In this document: positions 1 through 10,219 of the stretch, piece by piece
Layout: every line of letters begins with the position of its first letter
Numbering within the stretch: position 1 is the first letter of the stretch
NCBI GenBank assembly: GCA_037043015.1
Contig: CM073327.1
Location: 6,616,727 to 6,680,726, forward strand
Direction of reading: 5' to 3'
Length of the DNA: 64,000 nucleotides
Source: Bryum argenteum
Lineage: Eukaryota; Streptophyta; Bryopsida; Bryales; Bryaceae
Notes under the pieces: model-generated
What the model was told of the DNA's origin: nothing
The model's input: the letters and a program-made list of their open reading frames with translations, nothing else
Database searches by the model: none
Program-made: the position numbers and the translations under genes

Positions 1-1723
1 TCATCACTCAATATCTTCAAGTTGTTGAAGTCATGCTTCTAAATTTCATCCTAAAAAAAATCCTTCTATTAAGATGATTTACCATTGAATTTGAATGAGG
101 TGGCTTTCAATTTGCAAGAAAGTAGCATCTAGAAGCACACCAAAGAAAGAATTTGTGTGTGTATCAGTTCTCTTCAACCTAGATTCCAATAAATCCCCAC
201 TAACCCATGTGCCATTTTAACATATCTTTTTCTATAATGCCATGTCAAATACAACTAAGACAACATATCTTTCCTGAACCAAACTTGATTTATTTAGTAC
301 AATTCTCTCCTCATTCAGTATATAATTTACAAAGTAATTTGTCTTTCCTTTCCTAGAATCAATCCACTATCCAATTGTGCAACCTTTAACGCCATTGTGC
401 AACACAAGCCGCCAATACAACAGAATTGTGGTTCAATCAATCAACTCCTCTTACGTCTCATTCATACTAAATGACGATCTTTTTTCAGTTCACGAGAGTT
501 TTGCAGGTTCACATGCAGTAAGTCCAGTAACGTATTGACAGATTGTGATCTCGGCAAAACCAATTTTCTTGATCTCCAATTCAGCAGTTGATATAATCCA
601 TCTCTTCAAACCCTAGATTGATTACAATTCACGAATGATCCTACACCACACTCATAAAAACCAACACAGATTAAGCCTGGAAAAACTAAACTTGCGGAAT
701 CTGAGCTTGTACAATATCGAGTGAGTAGGAAGCAACTTGGTCTGAAACTCTGAATCGGCAGACAAGATTGGCGAAGTGTTCTCGAAGATAGGAAGTTAGA
801 GATTCATGCCACTGATTGCATAACTTTCACTTCGTGCTCAGACTGCAAGTGAATGAAGATCTAGTGCGAGATTCTGCATGAATGTCTGTCAGCCATTGTG
901 TTGCAGAGAGTGAAAATACAGCAACTTTCAGAAGGATCAGACTTGCAATATAGTTTCAGCCTACACGACGAATCAGAAACGAGCATGAAAGTCTCCTCCA
1001 GGGAGCTTTTGAATGTCTTGCATACTTTCATATCCTGTACTTCCACCAAAAAACATGGGTATCTAGATTGCAGAGCTGCTTTCTTAGTACCTAGCAGAGT
1101 GAATGTATCTTGAGGATAGTCGCATGTATAGTAAACTAGGCAGTTACAAATATTGGATCAATGAAGAAATCAATGAAAACATAAAATCAAGCATTAATTT
1201 GTGACTGAAAAGTCTCAATTTAACGAATATGGCCATTTTTGTGCATCTGGTACCTCAACTAAAATAAAATTCTTGACAAATTTCTCAAACTTTACACTAG
1301 ATAAATCCTGTTTTAGATATTTGGAAATATTAGACTTATGGCTGCATCTTCACCTCAATTTAAGAGGAATGTTCGTGAGTAAAACTTCCCGTGATATGCA
1401 CAATCCTCCACATCGTACTACTGAAAAGTGATAATAAACCATACACTCAAATGCTTTGATTCCGAGTTGAAATTGCATCCTAGTCTAAACAAAGGAAACG
1501 GTGAAATAACATGTCATGAGTACTTTAGAGAGACCAACTTGCATGTTTGTCTGGGTACATGCAATTCTCCACCACAATGCATGTGAAAAATTTGCAACAT
1601 GTACTCCAATATTGTAGTGGTCACATTCCTTAGTCCTATGCTGCCACATTCCTGGTCACAAGACGGGCACTTCAAGACGGAACTCGCTTGATGCGTTCAC
1701 AACTGCACAGTCCTACCTCTTGC
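1..1723. other. AT-rich intergenic DNA, no gene recognised
   Basis: Only short open frames (under 80 codons) on both strands, without recognisable domains or paired splice signals. I see no RNA gene or clear repeat. The block at about 640-1110 is slightly richer in GC and could hold part of an unrecognised transcript, but nothing supports a call. Confidence 0.5.
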
Positions 1724-1995
1724 CACTACTAGAAAAGAAGATGGGGGTTTGCAACGTTACAAAAGTTTTTTTTGTGTAAATGTTGCTCAAGTCTAGCAAC
1801 GTTTTGAAACTTGCTAGAGCAACGTTTTCAAGAAAATAAGTAAGGTTTTCAACTAAATTATGAATAACGCAATTTAGTGATCCGATAATGTTGCTTATTT
1901 TCTTGAGAACGTTTCTCAAGCATGATTCAAAATGTTGCTAAACTTGAGTAATGTTTAAGAAGAAAACGTTGCAAACCCCTCAAATTGTAGTAGTG
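1724..1995. mobile_element. Foldback MITE with CACTA-like termini
   Basis: A 272-bp element starts CACTACTAG and ends GTAGTAGTG. Inside the ends, GTTTGCAACGTT pairs with AACGTTGCAAAC, and the complementarity continues along both arms (GCAACGTTTTGAAAC on the left, TTCAAAATGTTGC on the right), so almost the whole element can fold into one hairpin. The termini resemble non-autonomous CACTA elements. I could not find a convincing 3-bp target duplication. There is no coding capacity. A transcript would be a long imperfect hairpin and a possible small-RNA source, which is inference. Confidence 0.6.
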
Positions 1996-2278
1996 TAGCC
2001 AACCACTTTGTGCTTATGTAAAGTGCACCCTAAAAAGTTTTTGTTCAAAGAGCCTCCGGGAAGTATCAATCTTCAAGAAGCATAACTTTGAAAAATTATT
2101 TCTTCTAGAATAGATGATCGAATTTTGTGAGACCACCATCAAAATAAATTAAACTCCAGTACCATTTCAATGCACTTTGTAAATTGCGATCCGGATAAAG
2201 TTTGAAAACATGGTAATCATTTGAAGTTGAGAGTATGTCATGGATTCATGTGATTTTATTGGTCTAAACGTACAAATG

Positions 2279-2443
2279 AATAGTCAGAAACTTTGGTCCC
2301 TTTCGAAGGGGCCGGTGTGAATGAAATGTCCGTACGTAATGCTAATATCCCGATGCACATCACAAGGGGAAATAGGGACAATACTACTTCCTCCTTTCAA
2401 GGGAGGATGCTATAACTTCGCTAGTGCCTTGAAGATACTTGAC
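2279..2443 (-). mobile_element. 5'-truncated SINE (copy 1 of 3)
   Basis: This is homologous to the 3' two-fifths of the complete SINE at 7195-7557. Shared blocks include a CCCTTTC-AAGGGGCCGG block, TAATGCTAATATCCCGATG, CAAGGGGAAAT, ACAATACTACTTCC and GCCTTGAAGATACTTGAC. The element reads on the minus strand. It lacks the tRNA-like head, and homology stops abruptly after 2443, as expected from incomplete reverse transcription. The simple-repeat tail is degenerate here. Confidence 0.7.
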
Positions 2444-2538
2444 CATCACCATCCAGATTCCTGTTCATTGAGAACATTTATTATTTCTTGGAAGAGGAAA
2501 AAAAATAAAAAAATAAAAATCGGCACGACCAGGAATTA

Positions 2539-4131
2539 CAGTGACCTTCAAAAGTGTCCCAATGTTTATAATTTGAAAGTTTGGTGAGTCACCACATAGT
2601 GATTGCATGCTAGACTGACATGGCATCAATTTAGTTACATACTATCATTAGTAAGGTAATCAAGGAGCAAGGCTTACCACTTGTCTCTACATGTATGTGC
2701 ATGAATTGAAGCTCTAGATATTTTCTCTTCATTGGGACAGTTTTGAAAGTACATATGAGTGAATCTTGTATGCATAGCAAGTGAAGTGTACATGCATTGT
2801 GAATTGCTTGGTTTGTGTTCTGTTGTGTGTATTTGTTCTTCTTGCGTCATATATTTGTTTCTTTCGTGTTTAGCTTCACAAGTGAAAATGGTGAGACCAT
2901 TGTCCCAGGAGAAGCAACAAGGTATACTCTCTTTGCTTCAAAAAGGTTGTAGTGTGAGAGAGATAGCAAATTCTTTGCATGTTGGTAAATCAAGTGTACA
3001 GAGGTCTCGTAAGAAGCATTTTCCGGATGCAAAGCTTTTAGTTGGAGGTAGACCACGCAAGTTGACAAGTGCAATGGAGCGGTCTTGTGTAACTAGTATA
3101 ACAAGAAGGAAGGTGTCTCTGCAAGAGAAGCTACTAAACATGTGCAAGAAGTTTTTGGAGTACAAGTCGGTGAAGTTCTTCAGTCGCCGTGGACTTTGTA
3201 GAGCGGGTTTGCAATCGCATGTGAAAGAAAAGAAACCACATTTGTCACGCAAAGAATATTAGGGCTCGCTTAGAATTTGCCGAAAGTATCAACACTATAC
3301 TATTGATGACTGAGTCACGTGATATTCTCGGATGAGACTAAAATTAATGATTTTCTTCGGATGGGAGAGTTTGGTGTTGGGTTCGTGATCCACAGAACTT
3401 TCGGAGCGGACCGTTATTCCGACTACTAAGCATGGTGGTGGTTCGTGATGATATGGGGATGTATGTGTATACATGGACCTGGCATGATGTGTAGAATTGA
3501 AGGTCGCCTCAATCAAAGATGGTTATCAAAAAATCTTGGAGGAGCATCTCCATGGTACAATTCAAAAATATAATTAGATCCATCGGGAGTCATATTTCAA
3601 CAGGATAATGCACCTATACATACCAAGAATAGTATGAAACAATGGTTTTCTAGGCAACCTTTTGGTGTCTTATCTTGGCCTGCTCAGTCTCCAGATTTGA
3701 ATCCTATAGAAAATCTATGGGCAATTTTGAAAAGGAGATTGAATCGATATGACACACCACCAAAAGGGATACTTGAATTATGGTCTCGTGTGGAAGAAAC
3801 CTTCCTTTCTATCACTGTTGATGATTGCAAGAGACTTATAGAATCAATGCCCAGACGAATAGCAGCTGTATTAAAATCCAGAGGAAAATGGACAAAGTGG
3901 TGAGGAATTTCCATGTTGGACATTCAAAAGTGTACCAATGTACAGAGTAGCTTTAGGTTTTTTTCCTTCGTCATTGAGCGCTTCAATTTTGTTGGAATTT
4001 TTGTAATCAATTAGTACATTGTATGTACTATTTCAATAAATTTACTACATTCCATTCCATGAGTTCCTCTTACCTACATTATTTTTTGAATGTAACATGT
4101 ACAAACATTGGGACAGTTTTGAAGGTCACTG
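2539..4131 (+). mobile_element. Tc1-type DNA transposon (DD34E), inactive
   Basis: The 1593-bp element is bounded by TA dinucleotides (2537-2538 and 4132-4133). Its terminal inverted repeats begin CAGTGACCTTCAAAA and continue to CCCAATGTTT with one mismatch (G/C after AAAA). Size, TA duplication and encoded protein fit the Tc1 branch of Tc1/mariner. Copies of the terminal motif also lie inside in inverted orientation, at about 2730-2751 and 3921-3940, so each end is a roughly 210-bp inverted pair. The transposase is broken, so the element is non-autonomous now. Confidence 0.88.
2888..3903 (+). pseudogene. Decayed Tc1 transposase (DD34E)
   Basis: The start at 2888 opens a bipartite helix-turn-helix DNA-binding region typical of Tc1 transposases (MVRPLSQEKQQG, then VREIANSLHVGKSSVQR and a GGRPRKLT linker). 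The frame is lost near 3115. Catalytic-core fragments follow in different frames: SDETKIND near 3331, QDNAP near 3601, and a long intact C-terminus from 3634 with SPDLNPIENLW. Exactly 34 residues separate the Asp of QDNAP from the Glu of PIENLW, the DD34E spacing of Tc1 rather than the DD39D of plant mariner-like elements. At least three frameshifts or stops make it non-functional. The closest families I know are animal and fungal Tc1 transposases. Confidence 0.85.
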
Positions 4132-4133
4132 TA

Positions 4134-4777
4134 TGAATTTCTCTTTCACTCATTGATGATCGTTGATCGCATCATGAGTGCTCCTACAAAATATCCGTCA
4201 ATTCAAATTAGTAGCCGTACAGGAATAATTCTCTCAACCTAATAAAACTTCTGAGTGTTCGATACTTCGATCATTACTGCTTTCTATGTTCGATACCACC
4301 ACTAAGAAATTTAAACGCAACAACTCACTCTATTAACTCAATGAAAAGCCATCATCATCAACCCACAAAATGAAGAAATCAACAACGATGCGTAATTATT
4401 CACCACCACGCACGTTTTCTGTACGCTGAGTAATAAAAATTGGTGGCTGGCGTCGGTTCAGAAACGCCGGCCTTGCATGCTCTCCCTTCAAAGGCTCTGT
4501 ACACTCAGCTACAACCACAGCAAGTACTTTCACCTCAGACTAGGCATGAACAAAGAATCATGTGTCTTTCTGTATAATGTAAACTACGCTCTCCCTTTCT
4601 AAATGCTTTATATTCCTATTTTACAATGATCGAATTGTCACAGCTGCTGTTGTTGTAGCAATAGTTGCTGTTTTTGCTGTTGTTGCAACACTCGTTTCTT
4701 CTCTGCGATCCTCTCCAACACCCCCTGTGTCCGAAACAGCAAACACCCATACTCAGAATCCTTGAAAAAAAAGGATA
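4134..4777. other. 3' flank of the GT47 gene
   Basis: This AT-rich stretch lies downstream of the minus-strand glycosyltransferase gene and probably contains its 3' UTR. A CTG/TTG-rich low-complexity patch (GCTGTTGTTG type) lies near 4640-4690. No other gene is seen. Confidence 0.4.
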
Positions 4778-6193
4778 TCAATGGAAATACCGACAGGGAA
4801 TGTTTGGTGGAGTGGGTGTTTTTACCTTCATGGCGATGCCGAAGGCGTCGGTGGAGTCTTCAAGCGGAGGTGGGCTACGAGGATCGGAGTAGACAAGATT
4901 CGGAATAAGCTCCACGATCGTCTCCCTCATTTGTTGTATCCTTTTCGTCGAGATTTTTCGAAGCACGCTCTCGACACTCAGAGTACCGGACCGGATGTGG
5001 TCCTCGTTGATAAACACCGAGTAGTCGCTCTGATTCTTCGGCAAGTGCCAAGCGTATCCAGAATACGAGTGAGGGTGAAAAAACACCGGAATGCACCCAG
5101 CCAACATGGAATCGAAGATAGATTTCCTCGTTGGAGAGTCTCCCTGCGGTTGCAAACAAAACTGCGACTCCTCGAAGAGCGTCATCAACGGCTGAGGCGA
5201 CTCACACGCGCCACCATCACAGCTCAAAAGCTTGCAATATGGACTCCTCCGGCACTGATCAATGAGTTGCCCGCGTATCAATTTCGGCATATCACGACGA
5301 GTACCACCTGCGAAGCTGAAAAGGACGGGTCGCTCGGCAGTCCGAACTCGCTCCTGCCACTCCCGAAGCTCGGAGTCACTGGAAGGGTGAAAGTTCGTCG
5401 GATACGGAATGCCTTGATCGTTGGTTCCCCAGGGGCTCGACTCAATCACGAGTGTGGTCATGTTTTGAATCGCGGGAAGATGGAGGAGAACGTTGCCCCA
5501 GGAAGAATGCTCCATGCGGCGAAAGTCCCAGGTGATGCGTCCGCCTACCATGAAGTGATCGAGTCCGCCATGAGCGCTCCACTCCGGTTGTGTTTTCAGC
5601 CATGACTGAAACTTCAATGGAATCGCGTCACGAAACGCGAGGTTGGGTTCCCACAGCGTGCGCTGCGCTTCTAACCCTGCGTAGAATGGGACGTAGATTG
5701 CTGTGGCTTGGCTTGAATCGGTCGTGAGACAGTCGTACTGGGCCATTCGGTTGTGGAAGATGACTTCGAGTGCGAACTGGTGGGTTTCGTACCAAGCGGG
5801 TGATGGCGCATTCCGCATGGCGGGTCCGAGACCCGCGTTGGAAAGCGCCACGCACATGTCTGTCCACTCTCTGAGCGATTTGCAATCTTCGAGGATGTCT
5901 GCGTTCCATTCCCGAGGGACACGGTGGATGTAGACGTAGCGGTCCTTGCAGGAAAGTGGGGATGCTCGAAGGAGACGACCCAGAGTTTTTCGAGTTCGCA
6001 ACGCGGTGCTGGTGAAGGAGGGATCGTCGGGGACTCCTGGGGTGTGATGCGTGTAACGACTGTATTGAAATAGGGAGAAGAGTGCTAAACATGCTATTGC
6101 TATTACTAACCGGTCCCGATTCTCCCCCGGAGACATGCTGACTTTTCGAAACCGAAACCGCTTCTTCATTGTCCCCGCTCCTCCTCCCTCCAT
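4778..6193 (-). CDS. MUR3-like xyloglucan galactosyltransferase (GT47 exostosin family)
   Basis: An uninterrupted 471-residue protein. A short basic cytosolic tail is followed by a single membrane segment at residues 29-45 (LVIAIACLALFSLFQYS), giving type II Golgi topology. The lumenal GT47 domain then runs to the end. Characteristic motifs are IYVPFYAGL (167-175), GGLDHFMVGGRITWDFRR (209-226), VIESSPW (249-255), GIPYPTNFHP (261-270), LFSFAGG (291-297) and FCLQPQGD with SIFDSMLAGCIPVFF (345-372). This pattern is that of land-plant clade A GT47 enzymes such as MUR3, which add beta-galactose to the xylosyl side chains of xyloglucan. The single-exon structure also matches that clade. Start: Met1 at 6193; Met9 is a possible alternative before the same anchor. 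The exact acceptor position on xyloglucan cannot be assigned by eye. No truncation or missing motif is seen. Confidence 0.9.
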   Translation of the reverse strand: MEGGGAGTMKKRFRFRKVSMSPGENRDRLVIAIACLALFSLFQYSRYTHHTPGVPDDPSFTSTALRTRKTLGRLLRASPLSCKDRYVYIHRVPREWNADILEDCKSLREWTDMCVALSNAGLGPAMRNAPSPAWYETHQFALEVIFHNRMAQYDCLTTDSSQATAIYVPFYAGLEAQRTLWEPNLAFRDAIPLKFQSWLKTQPEWSAHGGLDHFMVGGRITWDFRRMEHSSWGNVLLHLPAIQNMTTLVIESSPWGTNDQGIPYPTNFHPSSDSELREWQERVRTAERPVLFSFAGGTRRDMPKLIRGQLIDQCRRSPYCKLLSCDGGACESPQPLMTLFEESQFCLQPQGDSPTRKSIFDSMLAGCIPVFFHPHSYSGYAWHLPKNQSDYSVFINEDHIRSGTLSVESVLRKISTKRIQQMRETIVELIPNLVYSDPRSPPPLEDSTDAFGIAMKVKTPTPPNIPCRYFH

Positions 6194-7181
6194 CGCTAGC
6201 TGACTCGCTAGCTATCTACTAACATGCCACCCCCCTGCACGCCATAAAAACACCGCATAACACCTCAGCCATAGCCAAAATCGAAACACAACAGCTCGAG
6301 ATTCGAGCCTCATTCTAACCTTGCTACCACAACATTGGATTCCATTCTAATCTTTCAACCACAGCGTTGTATCGTTCCTCACCCTCAGAACGAGATTTAG
6401 AAGGTTCTAATACCGCAACCTCTCGCCTTGGAACCTTCGCCTGGCAGCATACAGCGAGCTATTGCGGCTCACTAATACCAGAGACTCAGGGAGTGGCGCT
6501 CTGGCGATGATTACGAGAGATCAATCAGAGGGGAGGGAGTAGGTGAGGGGACGCTGACATCGCGCCGGCGAGTTCATGTGACTAGAGATTCAGGAACTTG
6601 CCTGCTGCAGGAGCCATGATCGATTCCATTCATGCGCCGAGCATTCATATACTCTGCAGCTACCACGAGCAACAGTTGGTCGAACTGCAGGGGAAAGAAT
6701 GCGAGTAGTTGGGTTACCGATGCGGCTTCTGACACAAGGAAGTACCGACGAATGCTAGCCGCTACGGCACCTGAGAATGCAAAAAGGGCGAACTATCTTA
6801 GTTTCTAAAGAGAGATAAAAAAGACTCCGCCGTGATTCGATGGTGTTCCCTGCAACAGCGGAATGGAAGGCTACAGCGGGGCTCGCCTTAGGAGAGGGGG
6901 TTCTGCGTGGTCGGGCGGGTGACGCGGACGCGCGGCGGACGGGGGGGGGTGGGGGTACTGCGTGGTCGGGCGAGTGACGCGGTCGCGAGTTGCGGGACGG
7001 CAGGTAGCGGCGACGACGGAGGAGCGTGGAGGTTTTGCTATAGAAAGCCACGGAATCACATTCTCAACTACTACTACGCCTACCGCTCCTTTCTAATATT
7101 TTTTTTTGAACTTTCTATTCTATTTTTTGAACTATCTAAATTTATTGTTTGAACTTTCTTATTTCTTCTTTTGAACTCGGA
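6194..7181. other. Upstream region of the GT47 gene with a GC-rich duplicated block
   Basis: About 400 bp next to the GT47 start presumably hold its promoter and 5' UTR, though no clear TATA box was found. At 6905-7010 a very GC-rich block contains a duplicated segment of about 54 bp (GCGTGGTCGGGCG-GTGACGCGG appears twice). The proline/arginine-rich frames here are composition artefacts. AT-rich sequence follows, with repeats of TTTGAACTTTCT near 7105-7175. Confidence 0.4.
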
Positions 7182-7194
7182 GTTAACTTTCAGA

Positions 7195-7557
7195 TAGATA
7201 GATAGATAGAAACTCCGGTCCCTTTCTAAGGGGCCGGCATGAATGACGTGTCCGTTTGTAATGCTAATATCCCGATGGCCACCGGACAAGGGGAAATTGG
7301 AACAATACTACTTCCCCCTCTCGAGGGTGGACACTATAACTACGCTAGTTTCTAGCCTAATTACTAATGCCTTGAAGATACTTGACATAGTATCCCCCAA
7401 AGGGCTTTGATGTACCCATACAACAAGGCCCAAAGACCCCCCACAATAGTTGGGTGGACTATAGTGGTGAGCACCACGCCGGCATGGGGAATAGAACCAA
7501 CGACCTCCTCAATGGGGGCCATGAGCCCCAACCACCAAGCCAAGGCTTGTGGTGCCT
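7195..7557 (-). mobile_element. Full-length tRNA-derived SINE (copy 2 of 3)
   Basis: The 363-bp insertion is flanked by the 13-bp direct repeat GTTAACTTTCAGA at 7182-7194 and 7558-7570. Read on the minus strand it has a pol III promoter: box A TGGCTTGGTGG (plus coordinates 7532-7542) and box B GGTTCTATTCC (7488-7498), spaced as in tRNA-derived SINEs. A body of about 280 bp follows and ends in a (TATC)n tail next to the left target repeat. Long target duplications, internal box A/B and a simple-repeat tail are hallmarks of LINE-mobilised SINEs. Two further copies lie at 2279-2443 and 12397-12697, both 5'-truncated. I do not recognise it as a named family. Confidence 0.85.
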
Positions 7558-7570
7558 GTTAACTTTCAGA

Positions 7571-8569
7571 AATGTGGTCCATTGCTTGAGCTTGAAGATT
7601 ATGAGGGACGCTTTCGCATGGAAAGTCGAGGCCAACAAATCTCTAGGCAAATTCACTCACATTTTGAGCATAATTAGATCAATCGAGTGCTTGGAGAACA
7701 CATTAAACAAATAGTAAGGTGGGGGCCACTTGCTCCATGTGTAAAGTCCTCGCGGCCAATTTGTAAAAAGGGGAAAAAAAAAAAAAAAAAAAAAAGGTCA
7801 CTCAGTAGGTCGATTCGTATTATTAGCTACATTCCATGCTTTTCTTTTGTTCACACTAAAATTTTCTAGTGAAATAATATTTTGTAATAAAATCAAGCAA
7901 CGGCCTCTAGAGCATGAATAAGCCATCCATTTTGTATCTCTCAACTTTAGGAGCGTAGGCTATGTCATAACTTATCCCCACCCATCGGTCTCATGTACAA
8001 CTCGACTCCTCATGTAAAGAGCACAAACCAAATATTTTTCTAAGTAAAAAATCATACAAACTATACTAACTCTAGACTACAAGCAAAAGCAATTATAAGT
8101 ACATGCATCATTACCCTTGAATTGACAATTCATTTTTTTAATTTTTTTTAAAAAACCAATCAAACATAATTCATATAGTGCACTTTTTGGACCAATAATT
8201 TTTATGGGTGACCGAGACCCCAAAACAGTTAAGGCTCCCAGGTGTCAGGTCAACTAAATGTAAAAGCAACACTTTCTCCAGAAGGACTGAGTGATTTAAT
8301 CAATCACTCACATGCGAACGTACACTCACTTGGACTCTGCTTATCAACCATTGCCATTCACGTTGCTTTTAGTACTTTTTGCATTTTGCTTGGACTTTTT
8401 TTTGGGTAAGTAATAGCCACCACTTAGACTTTGGTTGATCTGTCTTTGAAAATCAACCATGCATGAGTACCCTTGTTTCTAAATATCAGTACTACAAGCT
8501 TTCAATCATACACGTAGTTCCTTGCAAAGACCCCACTACTCTAGAGTTTACATTGTATGATTAGGGTTT
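7571..8569. other. Intergenic, AT-rich
   Basis: There is no recognisable gene. A run of about 25 A residues lies at 7768-7793. A piece resembling one arm of the foldback element at 47048-47225 (GACTCCTCATGTAAAGAGC) lies near 8002-8020. Confidence 0.4.
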
Positions 8570-8695
8570 GCTATAACTTCTTTACTTTACGATAATTTTT
8601 TTTTACTAAGCAAATTACTACTTATAGTATGTAAAGGGGGGCAAACTTGTGAACGCAAGTAGTAAATTCCTTGATAGGAAGTAAAAAGTTATAGC
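8570..8695. mobile_element. Small MITE with inverted ends
   Basis: The 126-bp segment begins GCTATAACTTCTTTACTTT and ends with its near complement GGAAGTAAAAAGTTATAGC, so the two ends pair over about 19 bp with few mismatches. There is no coding potential and no certain target duplication. Superfamily not assigned. Confidence 0.45.
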
Positions 8696-10219
8696 GGTGC
8701 GGACAACACTAAATTTCATTTTTGGTGAATTTAACGAGTGTATGCAAGCCATGTTTTCACTAGTGGCCTTCACACACAATTCTCATCGTTTTGTCCTGAA
8801 AGTGTCTTCTGATGACACTATGTATGAGATAAGTGATATGAAAGTGTCTTCCAATGACATGTATGTACGAGACAAGTGCTTGGTCGATGCACTCATCGTC
8901 AACCAAGGCATCTAAATAGCCACCTACATTTGTAAATTGTTTCAACTAAAGACATGTTCGCATACTGTCTTCACTAAATACTATTTCGTGTATCGAGAAG
9001 TGCTCCTGTAAAGTTGACATTTACACGGCATACCATGTATAGAGCTGACCTTTCTCTTTACATTAAACTCAAATTCCACCAAGTACAGACTAGGACCCAA
9101 CAGGTCGAGTATATCTGATCTTTCTTGATTGCTTGCTTATCTAGAAGTAATCTAGAGTACAACTACCACTGCTTTCCGCCGCGCAAGGAATTACTCAGAT
9201 CATGATGCACGTAAAAACAGTCTAATGAATTGTTTGGTTGAAGAATAACAATAAAAATTCCAATCTCCCCACAGATCAAAATCGATCCTCCCCAACGCAC
9301 ATGCTAGAACTCTTAATGGTAAGTTATAAAGTGCCGCTACCTTAATGAGCTCTCAGGGTTAATGGTGCCATGACTGCTTTGCTCCACTTCCAGAAGTCAG
9401 TGCAACCACCACGAAAGGATTCCTACAGTAAAACCAACTACCCGAATGTATCCCCAACAGTGAATGCTATCTGAGAGGGTATTATTGGGTGTAACCCTGC
9501 TCATAAATCAGGCATTTAAAAATGATTTACAGGTGACTTTGCCAATCCATGAATTCATCTGACACTCACGATATTGTACCGCCCCCATTGCTGTGCCCTG
9601 GAGCTTCTTCTCGAGTACAAAGCACACAATGTTGTGTAACTTACTAACCACCTCCCCTTTTGCTGAGGACTACATCTCATGGTGATATTGCAAATCGGAA
9701 TACCAGGGTTCCTCCGTGACCCTGCCAAAAGCTACCGTGCAAAAGTTCTTCGCTAGCAACAGATCAAGACAATCATGTGTTGAATGATTAATGTGATGCT
9801 ACGGGTTTCGATATCAGGCACATGTAACAACGACATGTCTAAGTGCCAAAAAGCAACAAGAGTCAAAAGCTTACGGTCAAGAGTCACATCGAAGTCGGAC
9901 AATACCGTATACTGTATTGCTGACATAATACAAGAGCCCTACATCAGAAATGACACTGACGTTGAAAAGCAGATACGGAGTTCCAGCTTGACTGGCTAGT
10001 AAAAAATGGGTTCGAGGGTCGATACTTAGAATACGTAGGAAGTGTCCTACGCCTCGAATAATCTTCAGTGATATACCTGCGATAGACGACTCCGCATCGT
10101 ATTTGAACTATGAGCCGGAGAGGGAATCTGTAAACTCTTCCAAATTCTCTTGTTGAAGCTATAGAGTACATGTGAGATCAGCCTCTGATCTTACACCTGG
10201 TCCACAGCAAGCTACTCTA
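8696..10219. other. Intergenic between MITE and dihydrodipicolinate synthase gene
   Basis: Frames are short and featureless. An imperfect duplication of about 45 bp containing GAAAGTGTCTTC occurs at 8798-8860. The part next to 10219 probably contains the 3' UTR of the minus-strand dihydrodipicolinate synthase gene. Confidence 0.4.

Noticed and set aside
2759..3262. 167-codon protein with a hydrophobic, signal-like N-terminus
   Set aside because: The first 43 codons are noncoding transposon leader read in frame; the real transposase start is the Met at 2888 and the C-terminal part is out of frame.
4781..5605. 274-codon plus-strand frame opposite the GT47 gene
   Set aside because: It overlaps the conserved glycosyltransferase on the other strand completely and has no domain of its own.
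6755..7059. Pro/Arg-rich minus-strand frames
   Set aside because: They coincide with the duplicated GC-rich block, overlap in two frames and lack domains.
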